DNA from: a virus
Virus record (IMG/VR): IMGVR_UViG_3300032288_003132
Coordinates: 1 to 27,384 of that record
Reading direction: 5' to 3' (one strand)
Length of the DNA: 27,384 bases
The translations under genes and the position numbers were made by a program. How positions within the stretch are numbered: the stretch's first letter is position 1; every line of letters starts with the position of its first letter. The notes beneath the pieces are model-generated. The model had not been told where the DNA came from. It made no database searches and saw only the letters and a list, made by a program, of their open reading frames with translations. This document shows, in pieces, positions 6,042-14,902 of the stretch.

Positions 6042-7793
6042 ATGGAAATTAAGATACCTGAAGTAGAAGCTAGGGGGATATTAGAAAATTATGAAGGTTC
6101 TAATAATCAACTATTAGAATGGAAAAGAAAATTTGTCGAGCAGAAAGGCTTCAAGTTAACTAGACCGCAATCTGAATATGTTATAAAATACAAAGATGTA
6201 ACACCTAAAATTGCTAGAAAATATATTGATATTGTCGGTTCATTCGCAGATAAAATAATGGAAGATAAATTACTTCCAAAACCACCTGAAAAAATATGGG
6301 TCGAAAAATTATTATGCGAAACGGATAAAGCATATCATATGTGGGGTAAGGTTACCGAAAATGAAACCCTACATGCAATGTGGATACCAAAAGTTGCAAT
6401 CGTACAACAAGAAAAAAAATTAGCTAGAGAAATTGATTATACACCATATGCAAATCGCGCACCTATGGAACATCAAAAAGTTGCGATTGAAAAACTATTA
6501 GCAAATAATAAATTTATTCTTGCTGACGACATGGGTTTAGGTAAAACCACATCAGCAGTTATTGCCGCATTAGAAAGTGAAGCTAAAAAGATTTTAATTG
6601 TGTGTCCAGCATCTTTAAAGATAAATTGGGAAAGAGAAATCAGAAATTATAGTGACAGAAAAATTTTAATAGTTGAAGGTCGTAAATGGGGTTCAACGTT
6701 TGACTTTTATATTATTAATTATGATATAATTAAAAATTATCATACAACAGATAAAAGTGAAGATAGTGACGATTATAAATTATTAGTTAACGCCGGATTT
6801 GATTTAGCTATTGTTGATGAAGCTCACTACGTATCAAACAATACAGCACAAAGAACACGTTTATTAAATGATGTTTTAGAACAAATACCAAAGGTTTGGT
6901 TATTAACTGGTACGCCAATGACGTCAAGACCAATCAATTATTTTAATTTATTAAAGATTGTAGATTCGCCATTAACATTAAATTGGCAAACATATGTTAG
7001 AAGATATTGCAAAGCATTTCAATTTAAAGTTGGTAATAGAAAAGTTTGGAACACAAGTGGTGCAAGTAATTTAGATGAATTACGTGAACAAACAAAATCA
7101 TATGTTTTACGTAGAATGAAAACTGACATTCTTGACTTACCTGAAAAAATTGTTACACCTATTTTTGTTGAATTGAATAGTAAAATGTATGATGAGGAGA
7201 TGGACGATTTCACAAGAATCAGTAATGATAATAAAGATAAGGAAACAATATCTGTAACATTGAATCGTTTAATGAAAGTAAGACAATTAATTTCATATGA
7301 AAAAATACCATATACATGTGAGATAATTGATAGGTGCTTGGAACAAGGAAAGAAAGTTATTATATTAACTAATTTTACGATGACATTAGATATGTTACAT
7401 GAAAAATATAAGAAAAACTCTGTAACACTTGATGGTCGAATGTCTAAAGATAAAAGACAAGACGCTGTTGATAAATTTCAGAACGAAAAAAAATATCAAA
7501 TTTTTATTGGTAATATTAAAGCTGCCGGTGTTGGTATTACATTAACTGCCGCTGAAGTTGTTATTATGAATGACCTATCATTTGTTCCTGCCGACCATTC
7601 TCAAGGTGAAGATAGAGCATATAGGTATGGACAGAAAAATAGTGTTTTAGTTTACTATCCCATTTTTGAAAACACAATAGAAAGAGTCATTTACAATATT
7701 TTACAAAAGAAAAAAGGTGTCATTGACCAAGTGATGGGTGACGGAGAATATTCTGAATCATTCAGCAAAGACTTTATCAAACAGCTATTCTAA
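6042..7793 (+). CDS. SNF2-family DNA helicase/translocase (583 aa)
   Basis: This is a superfamily 2 ATP-dependent DNA motor, probably acting in phage DNA repair, recombination or fork remodelling. All expected motifs are present: Walker A in DDMGLGKTT (about residues 162-170), motif Ia CPASLKINW (188-196), DEAH (259-262), motif III LTGTP (288-292), the SNF2-typical YVLRRMKTD (354-362), motif V GVGITLTAA (496-504) and motif VI QGEDRAYRYGQ (521-531). The RAYRYGQ motif and LRRMK place it with SNF2/SMARCAL1-like proteins rather than with T4 UvsW, although the role may be similar. The N-terminal 140 residues are unassigned. It is placed unusually between gp14-like and gp13-like neck genes. It ends overlapping a small convergent gene by 9 nt. 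Confidence 0.9.
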   Translation: MEIKIPEVEARGILENYEGSNNQLLEWKRKFVEQKGFKLTRPQSEYVIKYKDVTPKIARKYIDIVGSFADKIMEDKLLPKPPEKIWVEKLLCETDKAYHMWGKVTENETLHAMWIPKVAIVQQEKKLAREIDYTPYANRAPMEHQKVAIEKLLANNKFILADDMGLGKTTSAVIAALESEAKKILIVCPASLKINWEREIRNYSDRKILIVEGRKWGSTFDFYIINYDIIKNYHTTDKSEDSDDYKLLVNAGFDLAIVDEAHYVSNNTAQRTRLLNDVLEQIPKVWLLTGTPMTSRPINYFNLLKIVDSPLTLNWQTYVRRYCKAFQFKVGNRKVWNTSGASNLDELREQTKSYVLRRMKTDILDLPEKIVTPIFVELNSKMYDEEMDDFTRISNDNKDKETISVTLNRLMKVRQLISYEKIPYTCEIIDRCLEQGKKVIILTNFTMTLDMLHEKYKKNSVTLDGRMSKDKRQDAVDKFQNEKKYQIFIGNIKAAGVGITLTAAEVVIMNDLSFVPADHSQGEDRAYRYGQKNSVLVYYPIFENTIERVIYNILQKKKGVIDQVMGDGEYSESFSKDFIKQLF

Positions 7794-7979
7794 TTTCATT
7801 TTAACATCCTCGATAAGTTTAGGTAAATCTTTCGCTTCAGAATCGCCAATTGTGGCTGTTATTATTTTATTATCGTCATCAAGGGTAATCGTATTAGTTT
7901 TTTCCTCTGAAATATTAAAATGGAACTCATAGTTCTTTTTTATCCCTAATTGAAATAGTTCTAAAATTGTAGTATTCAT
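7785..7979 (-). CDS. Small hypothetical protein (64 aa)
   Basis: A 64-residue acidic protein begins MNTTILELFQLGIKKNYEFH and ends EDVKMKLE before TAG. It alternates predicted strand (YEFHFNI, TNTITL, KIITATIG) with a C-terminal helix (KDLPKLIEDVKMKL), consistent with a small folded alpha/beta protein. It overlaps the helicase end by 9 nt (convergent) and starts 37 bp from the divergent gp13-like gene. A plus-strand frame in the same place is low-complexity and less protein-like, so I favour this one. I do not recognise the family. Confidence 0.55.
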   Translation of the reverse strand: MNTTILELFQLGIKKNYEFHFNISEEKTNTITLDDDNKIITATIGDSEAKDLPKLIEDVKMKLE

Positions 7980-7994
7980 AACCTAAATATAAAG

Positions 7995-8002
7995 TATTTA
8001 TT
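7995..8002 (+). promoter_or_regulatory. TATTTATT promoter-like box upstream of gp13-like gene
   Basis: GTATTTATTAG lies 14 nt before the ATG at 8017, within a 37-bp divergent gap. It has the same box and strand orientation relative to the gene as elsewhere in the window. Confidence 0.35.
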
Positions 8003-8016
8003 AGAATATACCAAAT

Positions 8017-9138
8017 ATGGCACAGATTATTACACAAGAAGAAAAAGACAAATTATATACCCAAGTATTCCATTTATTAGGTATGCCTGTACGTGGAATA
8101 GAATTAACCGAAGAACAAATGGATACGTTCTTGGAGCTTTCATTATCCGAATACGAACAATATGTTAGTGATTGGTTAATCGAATCTCAGTGGTCTGCAT
8201 TAGCAGGTTTAGATGTTGATAATCAATCTTTGACTAGAGCATTTACAACCCGTAGTCTAGATTATGAAACACAATTTACATATTCATATTCTAAGATTGT
8301 TGGCCTACAAGCAGGGGGTGATTGGGAATTAAAAAAAGACTTTATTACATTGGAAAGAGGTGTGCAGAGTTATCAAATCCCTGCTGGACGTGAGGTTAAT
8401 GAGTTATTATGGTTTACACGTGCAGCATTAACAGATTCAATCATAGATCCGTTTTTAGGTGGATTTGGTGGATTAGGTGGTGTTGGCTTTGGTGGTATTG
8501 GCGGGTTTGCTCAGATGGGTAATGCAGGTTCATATTTTATGATGCCAGCTTTCGATTTATTATTAAGAATTCAAGATAGAAAACTGAAGAATAAAATTAT
8601 TGGTGGTGAATTAACATATAGAATTACCGCGGGGCCAGAAGGCACTAAAGTAATTCATTTACATAATACACCGGGCGGTAAATTTGACTTCTCTAATATT
8701 GCATCAAATAACTATCAAGTTTGGTATTGGTATTATGATACTCATGATAAAGATAGAGACGAATGTTTAGCAAAAAACAAAGATATCATTAAACTACCAT
8801 CAGATGTTGAGACTGAATCATTAGATTGGGAATCATTAAATAAACCAGCACAAAACTGGGTAAGAAAATATTTGATTGCATTTTCTAAAGAAGGCCTCGC
8901 AAGAATTTGGGGTAAATTCTCAGGAGACCTTCAAGTACCAGATAGCTCTGTTAAATTAGATTATAGCTCTTTATTGACAGAAGCCAAAGACGAAAAATCT
9001 AAATTGGTTGAAGAGTTAATGCAACGTCTAGAAAGATTACGCCCTGACAAATTATTAGAAAGAAAAGGTAATGAAGCTGAATACTTAAACAAGTCGCTTA
9101 AGTACAGAGCTATGCCAATACCAATTGAAGTAATTTAA
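8017..9138 (+). CDS. 13: Neck protein, T4 gp13-like (373 aa)
   Basis: This is a head-completion or neck protein that links portal and tail. The N-terminus (KLYTQVFHLLGMPVRGIELT, then EEQMDTFLELSLSEYEQYV) matches the T4 gp13 pattern LGAP..NVELTPDQI..C...AL..Y.EY. The C-terminal region (NWVRKYLIAFSKEGLARIWG, then KFSGDLQVPDSSVKLDYSSL and LTEAKDEKSKLVEELMQRLE) parallels the gp13 end (RWVKDYATALAKE.NGQILAR...LPGGV.IDGQRLIEEA..EK..L.EEL). A glycine-rich stretch near residues 147-165 occupies the position of the gp13 glycine-rich loop. It is somewhat longer than T4 gp13 (309 aa). It lies on the opposite strand from the gp14/gp15-like genes and its stop overlaps the polymerase stop by 4 nt. Confidence 0.75.
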   Translation: MAQIITQEEKDKLYTQVFHLLGMPVRGIELTEEQMDTFLELSLSEYEQYVSDWLIESQWSALAGLDVDNQSLTRAFTTRSLDYETQFTYSYSKIVGLQAGGDWELKKDFITLERGVQSYQIPAGREVNELLWFTRAALTDSIIDPFLGGFGGLGGVGFGGIGGFAQMGNAGSYFMMPAFDLLLRIQDRKLKNKIIGGELTYRITAGPEGTKVIHLHNTPGGKFDFSNIASNNYQVWYWYYDTHDKDRDECLAKNKDIIKLPSDVETESLDWESLNKPAQNWVRKYLIAFSKEGLARIWGKFSGDLQVPDSSVKLDYSSLLTEAKDEKSKLVEELMQRLERLRPDKLLERKGNEAEYLNKSLKYRAMPIPIEVI

Positions 9139-12041
9139 GACTCTATAGCATGTAATGCATAATCATGATTATCGTTATTGATTATTTCTTCCTCATTAGA
9201 AATAATACTCATTTCTTGCATAGATACTACCTTTCTATTTTTATCTACCCAATATGGGTCTGCTAATTCTAAACTATCTTCTACATACATGAAGTAAGGG
9301 TCTCTTTGAACTCTATTCCAAAACAACACCTCACTATCAGATAGTGTCATAACTTCTTCTAATTTATCTTGTCCTTCTTCTTTTAATGGAAACCCATTTA
9401 CTAATTCACATTGCATCTTAGTAAAATATTGTCTATCTTTCGGGTCTTCAATTAAAATGTCTTCTCTTATTTCAGGTTTAAAAACAACTAATAAAGGTTC
9501 TAGTCTTTTATTGAACACACTTAAGTATCGTGCAACATTATATTCACCGGTTAAGTCAGGATTGTTTTGAATTTCCTTCTCTGGTATCATATAACAATTG
9601 ATATTAAGAACTGAATGATTTTCAGGCATTGGACTTCCATTTTTTTCTAGATATTCTGCAACTTCCTTTTTAGTCCATTTGTTTTTCTTTTCAACATCAC
9701 CCGATGATTTTTTTACACCATTGTTAACATAATAAATCGTGTCACCTAAACCTGCAGGATGGTCATTTAAAATGATTAATTCCATATGTGCTTGTCTAGA
9801 CATTAATGAACCTGATTTTGTTGTTTTAGTAATATGTTTTTTATAATCTTCAACAGATTGTTTAACACGAGACTTATTTGCAATTTTAGCTAATGGAATT
9901 TTATTATTAAAAATTCTATCAACATAATCATAATACAATTCAACAAACTCTAACCCCTTACCATCTAATAACATTTTTAAACCTTCATCTAAAAACTCAA
10001 CAATATATTGTTGCATCTTTTTTGATTTAATTGTGTTACCAGTTAATTTAATTTTTTCTTTCCCTTTCTTTACTAATTTGATAATATAATTTTTACGAGA
10101 AACATTAATACACGCCGGTGCCGTGTAGTCAATATCCAAGCCCATTTCATTTCTCATGAATGTATCATTGAATTCTGCTGTATCCGCTTCGATACCATTA
10201 TATTCTTTACCTTCTATTACTAATTCATTTAATCCTTTACCAATATATTTGTGTTCTTCAATATCAATTGGAGTTTCAAAGTTTACACCATCCGTATCCA
10301 TTACCAAAGGCTTATACCCTTTCTTCATATAGAACATAATCATCATGCGAAGACATTGACGACCAACACATGTGATTGTTTCACCCATATTCATATCACC
10401 CCATGGAAATACGTGCGGTGCTGATAATGAACCAAAGTATGCGTTAATAAAAATTTTAATCGGTAATTGCTTTCTATCATACATTTCCGATTCAACAGGA
10501 TTTGTTTTTGCTAATTCAGCAGTTAATCTTTTATATTTAATACGAATGTTACGAAAATATTTTAACATCGATTTTTGTACTCCCATCACATCACATTCAG
10601 GAAACACATCATACACTAATTGTATTGATGGATAAAGTGACGCAAAGTCAAACTTAACAATATTCTTAGAATAACCAACATTTAATAATCTTGATAACCC
10701 ACCCGTAATTGGTCTTTTTTCATCTTTAGCTGGTATTGCCAATCCGTTTTCAAATGACCATGCTAACATGATAATTTTCCATAACGTTGCAGTACCCATT
10801 GTTGCAATCCTTTCATATGTAGTAGGTACTAGCTTTGATAATAAAAATGTTGATTGTGAAAACGAATCATCAACAACCATTGTTTCATACAAGTCATCAT
10901 CTAGATATTGTTCTACTATTTTTCTACCTGTCCATATTTCAAATTTACCCGGATATTTTTCTAATAAATTTTCAGTACCGGGTTCACCAATTAATTTATA
11001 ATTTCCTGTTTTTGGATTTGTATAATAGCTTTCATTATCTAAATAAATTTTAGAAATTTTACTACCCTCAACATACACACGATTTGGTTTTTCTTTTTCC
11101 AAATACGTTGTAATATATTTTAATCCCCAACTTTTAATTTCACTATTAATTGCTTGCGCTCTACGAACTGAATGTGCAATGTCAATAATATTAAATCCCC
11201 ATATCACATGTTGCTTATATGGTTCAACTTCGTTTGCAAGTTTTAACATTCCTTCCTTTTCCTTCATCCCTTGTGTTGTGAATATTTGTGTTAATCCATC
11301 AACATCAATTCCAAGTATTTCAGCTCGTTTTAAAATAAAAGGCCAATCGAATGACGCCGAGTTGTATCCACTAATAATAGTTGGTTTTAATTCACGAATA
11401 ATCTGAAAAAACTCTTCGATACATTTCTTTTCACCATCATCACCAAATGCGGGTATTGTTTTTTGTAAACCACGATTATCTTTAACTCCAATCAAAATGA
11501 TTTTACATTTTTCTGGTTCAAGACCCGTGGTTTCAATATCGAATACAAATCTATAAACACCTGAGTATTCATCGATACCTTTGAACAATCTTTTTTTCTT
11601 TTGTATCAAGTATTGTTCTACCGGATTTAAAACAGTAAACAAATGCCTACATTTTTCATCCCACGGATTTAACCCACCTTGCCTAAAAAAAGAAATTAAA
11701 TCTGTGTATGATTTTATACTCTTAACCAAGTACTTCATACCAGCCTCTAATCTTTCATTACCATGAGTTTCTAATTTATCGATAACAATTCCATATTCCC
11801 CCATTCTTTTCTTCTGAAGGGACTTAGAACCATTATAAAAATTCATTTCAGATAAATCACCAACCCAAATAAATGGTGTAAATGATGTATCTGGTTTTAC
11901 GATTTTTCCCTTTTCAGGGTCTTGTATAATTTTGAAAATTGTATTGGTGGGGTAGTCATATTCGATACCAACGATGTACATTTCATCGTCACCACCATTT
12001 AGAAAGTTTTCTATAACTTCCTGAGAGATAACCTCTTGCAT
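9135..12041 (-). CDS. 43: Family B DNA polymerase with 3'-5' exonuclease (T4 gp43-like, 968 aa)
   Basis: This is the replicative phage polymerase. Exonuclease motifs are intact: Exo I FDIETTGLEPE (D168, E170), Exo II GYNSASFDWPF (N227, D232), and Exo III around YLDDD (Y379, D383). Polymerase motifs are A, FDFASLYPSIQ (D465); B, KIFINAYFG (K529, Y535, G537); and C, VMDTDGVNF (D582, D584). Motif C carries Gly after DTD where most family members have Ser, and motif B has NAYFG where T4 has NSLYG. Length is close to T4 gp43 (898 aa). A second in-frame Met (residue 21) is a possible alternative start. The gene has its own box (TATTTATT, 65 nt upstream) and ends overlapping the convergent gp13-like gene. 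No helicase or clamp genes adjoin it. Confidence 0.95.
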   Translation of the reverse strand: MQEVISQEVIENFLNGGDDEMYIVGIEYDYPTNTIFKIIQDPEKGKIVKPDTSFTPFIWVGDLSEMNFYNGSKSLQKKRMGEYGIVIDKLETHGNERLEAGMKYLVKSIKSYTDLISFFRQGGLNPWDEKCRHLFTVLNPVEQYLIQKKKRLFKGIDEYSGVYRFVFDIETTGLEPEKCKIILIGVKDNRGLQKTIPAFGDDGEKKCIEEFFQIIRELKPTIISGYNSASFDWPFILKRAEILGIDVDGLTQIFTTQGMKEKEGMLKLANEVEPYKQHVIWGFNIIDIAHSVRRAQAINSEIKSWGLKYITTYLEKEKPNRVYVEGSKISKIYLDNESYYTNPKTGNYKLIGEPGTENLLEKYPGKFEIWTGRKIVEQYLDDDLYETMVVDDSFSQSTFLLSKLVPTTYERIATMGTATLWKIIMLAWSFENGLAIPAKDEKRPITGGLSRLLNVGYSKNIVKFDFASLYPSIQLVYDVFPECDVMGVQKSMLKYFRNIRIKYKRLTAELAKTNPVESEMYDRKQLPIKIFINAYFGSLSAPHVFPWGDMNMGETITCVGRQCLRMMIMFYMKKGYKPLVMDTDGVNFETPIDIEEHKYIGKGLNELVIEGKEYNGIEADTAEFNDTFMRNEMGLDIDYTAPACINVSRKNYIIKLVKKGKEKIKLTGNTIKSKKMQQYIVEFLDEGLKMLLDGKGLEFVELYYDYVDRIFNNKIPLAKIANKSRVKQSVEDYKKHITKTTKSGSLMSRQAHMELIILNDHPAGLGDTIYYVNNGVKKSSGDVEKKNKWTKKEVAEYLEKNGSPMPENHSVLNINCYMIPEKEIQNNPDLTGEYNVARYLSVFNKRLEPLLVVFKPEIREDILIEDPKDRQYFTKMQCELVNGFPLKEEGQDKLEEVMTLSDSEVLFWNRVQRDPYFMYVEDSLELADPYWVDKNRKVVSMQEMSIISNEEEIINNDNHDYALHAIES

Positions 12042-12106
12042 ATTTTATTTTTTATAATGTGACGTATTAGCTTACAACCTAAATTGCAATTTGCCTTGTT
12101 TACATC

Positions 12107-12114
12107 AATAAATA
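12107..12114 (-). promoter_or_regulatory. TATTTATT promoter-like box upstream of DNA polymerase
   Basis: The minus strand reads TATATTTATTGATG, 65 nt before the polymerase ATG. The gap 12042-12132 holds no gene. The recurrence of the box is the only evidence. Confidence 0.35.
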
Positions 12115-12132
12115 TAAAAAAAATATGCCGTA

Positions 12133-12501
12133 TTAAAAAATGTTAATGTATAATTTTTCTCTAATCGGTAATATTAACTTGTTAGTATTATTACCATTAC
12201 CATCATTGAATTGTATAGTTATTTTACCCTCATACCTACCAGATTCACTAGTTTGTTCTTCGGTAAACCTGTATGTGATATAATATTCGTCGTTTGTGTA
12301 ATTAAATTTTTTTGTTCTATTTGTTAATTCACATTCTGCACCATATACATAAGGTGTACCAGTTTTAACATCAACCATTTCAAATGTGATATCAGCATTC
12401 TCAACCAATTCATTGAATTGAGATTTGTCATTTTTTCCATCGTCAACCATTCTCATTTTTAAAATTGGGTCGGTTGCGCCTTGTCTTATATAAAAGTCCA
12501 T
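12133..12501 (-). CDS. Baseplate/tail accessory protein, possibly BppU N-terminal-like (122 aa)
   Basis: The 122-residue protein starts MDFYIRQGATDPILKMRMVD and continues with ADITFEMVDVKTG, a YYITYRF strand, SGRYEGKITIQF and a final LILPIREKLYINIF strand. This all-beta pattern (RQG...P.L...L.D...DL..ADITFEM.D..TG...Y.W...T...G.YEGEI.I.F....L..P) resembles the N-terminal domain of BppU-type baseplate upper proteins, which attach receptor-binding proteins. Similar small proteins occur next to fibre genes in other tailed phages. It starts within TAATG, overlapping the previous gene's stop by one base, so the two are translationally coupled. The family link is from memory of the pattern and moderately uncertain. 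Confidence 0.55.
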   Translation of the reverse strand: MDFYIRQGATDPILKMRMVDDGKNDKSQFNELVENADITFEMVDVKTGTPYVYGAECELTNRTKKFNYTNDEYYITYRFTEEQTSESGRYEGKITIQFNDGNGNNTNKLILPIREKLYINIF

Positions 12502-12743
12502 TACTTAATTGTTAAAATATATTCGTTACCTGATTTAAATGGTGCAACATCCGTGTCTTTTAATTCCTTTGACATATAGTAAAATTCTTCTTTTACCATT
12601 TCAAATGGAAATCCTAATTCACCTTTAATTACACCTTTAATATGTTCTACCGTTAATGATTCGTCAGTTATAAAAGATTTTGTAACTCTTTTAATCTTCT
12701 GACCATCTTTTTTTACTATCGTATTTACATCTAATGTTTTCAT
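12501..12743 (-). CDS. Hypothetical protein (80 aa), coupled to baseplate-like gene
   Basis: This 80-residue protein (MKTLDVNTIVKKDGQKIKRV ... EYILTIK) is of mixed charge with no membrane segment. Its TAA overlaps the ATG of the following gene by one base (TAATG), so the two are probably made together and may interact. I do not recognise the family. The context, at the start of the fibre block, suggests a small structural or assembly protein. Confidence 0.65.
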   Translation of the reverse strand: MKTLDVNTIVKKDGQKIKRVTKSFITDESLTVEHIKGVIKGELGFPFEMVKEEFYYMSKELKDTDVAPFKSGNEYILTIK

Positions 12744-12767
12744 ATTTTATTCTTTTTTAGTTCGTTA

Positions 12768-14873
12768 TTAATCGTTCCACCAAATATAATCATTTAGAGT
12801 ATTTGTATTATCATAAGAGTCAAGCTCTACCGAGGTGATAGTATCATCACTAACCAAATAGTATACATTAGTGTCATCATCTTCATTATAGAAGTTTACT
12901 ACAAATCTATCTTTTACTCCCCACCAGTTACTCACTGACGTATAAGTTGTAGACTGACTATTTAATAACGTTCCTGAAAAGTTATATAAATTAATTTTCT
13001 TATAAAAATTATCGTTAGGGTCTCCATAAATAATCATAAACTTATCTTTACCAATTGTAACATCGTAAGTATCCATTTCAGGGAGACTAATTTGATTACT
13101 CATACCCGTTGAAGTTAGTATTCTACCGAATACACCTCCTTGATCTAAAAGAAATATTACATCAGGAATTTGTTTATTTTCTGAGCCGAATACACCAGAT
13201 GTAAATCTACCAAAATAGTAATCGGTTGTGATTATTTCACTACTACCACTATATACGTAAAATGCAATATTACCATTAGTAGATGTATTAAGTGACATAT
13301 AAGCCACTTCACCCTCACTATACATTTGTGAATCATACTGACTACTTAATGTGTCAGTTACAGTATCGGTTACAACACCGGCAGCATTAATATATTTGTA
13401 TGTAACATCATTAGCACCATCAGTGAATATTTGAACTAATGATTTGTTATTTAAATAATGGCTATTAAAACTAAAAATGTCCGATACATTCACACTCATA
13501 CTTTCAATACGAGTGCTACCTGACATAATAGTTAGGAAAGATAAAAGACCATCACCATTATCAACTGCCGCCCTATACATATCACTTAATTGACCCCAAG
13601 TTTGGATAGATTTTGTTTCATTGTTGGCAAATGTGTATGTACTAAAAGACGATTGATTATCAAACATATATAGAATGTCACAATATGAAACCTGTGCACC
13701 AATGTTGTTACCACCTAAATAATTATAGAACATAATAACTACACCACCTCTATTCTCATTATTGGTTGATGGGTAAAAGTCAACATTACCATTTATATCA
13801 ATACTACTATATGAAGCACCTTTAACGTGAGATGTTTCAATTAATGTATCTGTATTTCCATTATAATGTATAATTTTATAATCAACCTCAACATCATTAT
13901 TATTCCAATATATAGTCGTAAATTTGTTTGTTCCGTGGAATTCTGTGCTATTGGAAGTATATGTGTTACCTGTTAATGATACTGTATCTAAAACTGTTCC
14001 AGTTAAATCACATATTTCAAGATTTGTATAACTATAATTTGCATCTTGATTTTGTGTTTCAACAACAATAAAGTTAGAACTTGGACTTATTTTGTGTCTA
14101 ATATTGGTACCGTCTGTCCAAGTTTTGAATAATGTTGTTGTACCATCTTCTGGATTAACGATGTATGATTCCCCATCACCATTATAATTCCATGAACCAA
14201 GTTCAAATTTGTTAATAATAAATGTACCATCGGAAGCCTCTTCATCCCAAGAGCTTTCTATATCTATGTTATGTGTTGTATTGTCCCAATTATATGTATA
14301 TACGTTGGTGCCGTCAGAATATTTTAAAACACCAAGGTTAACGAATTCCGCATATGTCCATTTTTCTTGAAGTATACCTCTACTAAAACTACTAGTTGCA
14401 CCACTATATCTTTCTATTTCAGTATTTGATGAATCAGTGAAGATTACCAATCTCTCACTAGAATTAGAACGAAGAGTAAAATAATACATAAATCCAGACT
14501 CGTTTGAGAAATAAACATTACGATTATTCCAAACACTAGCGTCTATACCTAAATCAATTATTTCTGCGGTAAAGTCATTAAAGTTCAATATTGCCGCACC
14601 ATAGTTATCCAAACCAGGCATTCTATCTACCGCAGCAAACATTTGAACATCACCTACAGCCGGTTCAGGTATTGTTAATGTATATACATAATCATAATCA
14701 GTCACATTAATAGAATAATTACCATAAGGATGTGACGTGATGTTATCGAAAGGAATTGTAACTGACCCCATATCAACCGTTGTTCCAGAAGTGGTTCCTG
14801 TTAATGGTGTAAACTGAACTGTTGCGGTTTTACCACTTAAATTATTACTTATGATTCTTGCACCTATTAACAT
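12768..14873 (-). CDS. Large beta-rich putative fibre/adhesin protein (701 aa)
   Basis: This 701-residue protein is rich in Asn, Ser, Thr, Tyr and Asp with almost no Lys/Arg clusters. It begins MLIGARIISNNLSGKTATVQ with a short N-terminal beta domain ending near PEPAVGDVQ. After that it is a succession of short strands of the form (F/Y)(I/V)(I/V)xx...NxxxxxLYxxxG, for example ERLVIFTDSSNTEIERYSGA, TNLEICDLTGTVLDTVSLTG and KKINLYNFSGTLLNSQSTTY. This recurring blade-like pattern suggests a beta-propeller, a fold used in carbohydrate or surface binding. It has no signal peptide and no Pro-Thr linker, unlike its neighbours. The location in the fibre cluster supports a virion adhesin. The propeller idea is inference. 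Confidence 0.6.
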   Translation of the reverse strand: MLIGARIISNNLSGKTATVQFTPLTGTTSGTTVDMGSVTIPFDNITSHPYGNYSINVTDYDYVYTLTIPEPAVGDVQMFAAVDRMPGLDNYGAAILNFNDFTAEIIDLGIDASVWNNRNVYFSNESGFMYYFTLRSNSSERLVIFTDSSNTEIERYSGATSSFSRGILQEKWTYAEFVNLGVLKYSDGTNVYTYNWDNTTHNIDIESSWDEEASDGTFIINKFELGSWNYNGDGESYIVNPEDGTTTLFKTWTDGTNIRHKISPSSNFIVVETQNQDANYSYTNLEICDLTGTVLDTVSLTGNTYTSNSTEFHGTNKFTTIYWNNNDVEVDYKIIHYNGNTDTLIETSHVKGASYSSIDINGNVDFYPSTNNENRGGVVIMFYNYLGGNNIGAQVSYCDILYMFDNQSSFSTYTFANNETKSIQTWGQLSDMYRAAVDNGDGLLSFLTIMSGSTRIESMSVNVSDIFSFNSHYLNNKSLVQIFTDGANDVTYKYINAAGVVTDTVTDTLSSQYDSQMYSEGEVAYMSLNTSTNGNIAFYVYSGSSEIITTDYYFGRFTSGVFGSENKQIPDVIFLLDQGGVFGRILTSTGMSNQISLPEMDTYDVTIGKDKFMIIYGDPNDNFYKKINLYNFSGTLLNSQSTTYTSVSNWWGVKDRFVVNFYNEDDDTNVYYLVSDDTITSVELDSYDNTNTLNDYIWWND

Positions 14874-14902
14874 TATATGTTATGTTTGGGTTTATGTTAT
14901 TT

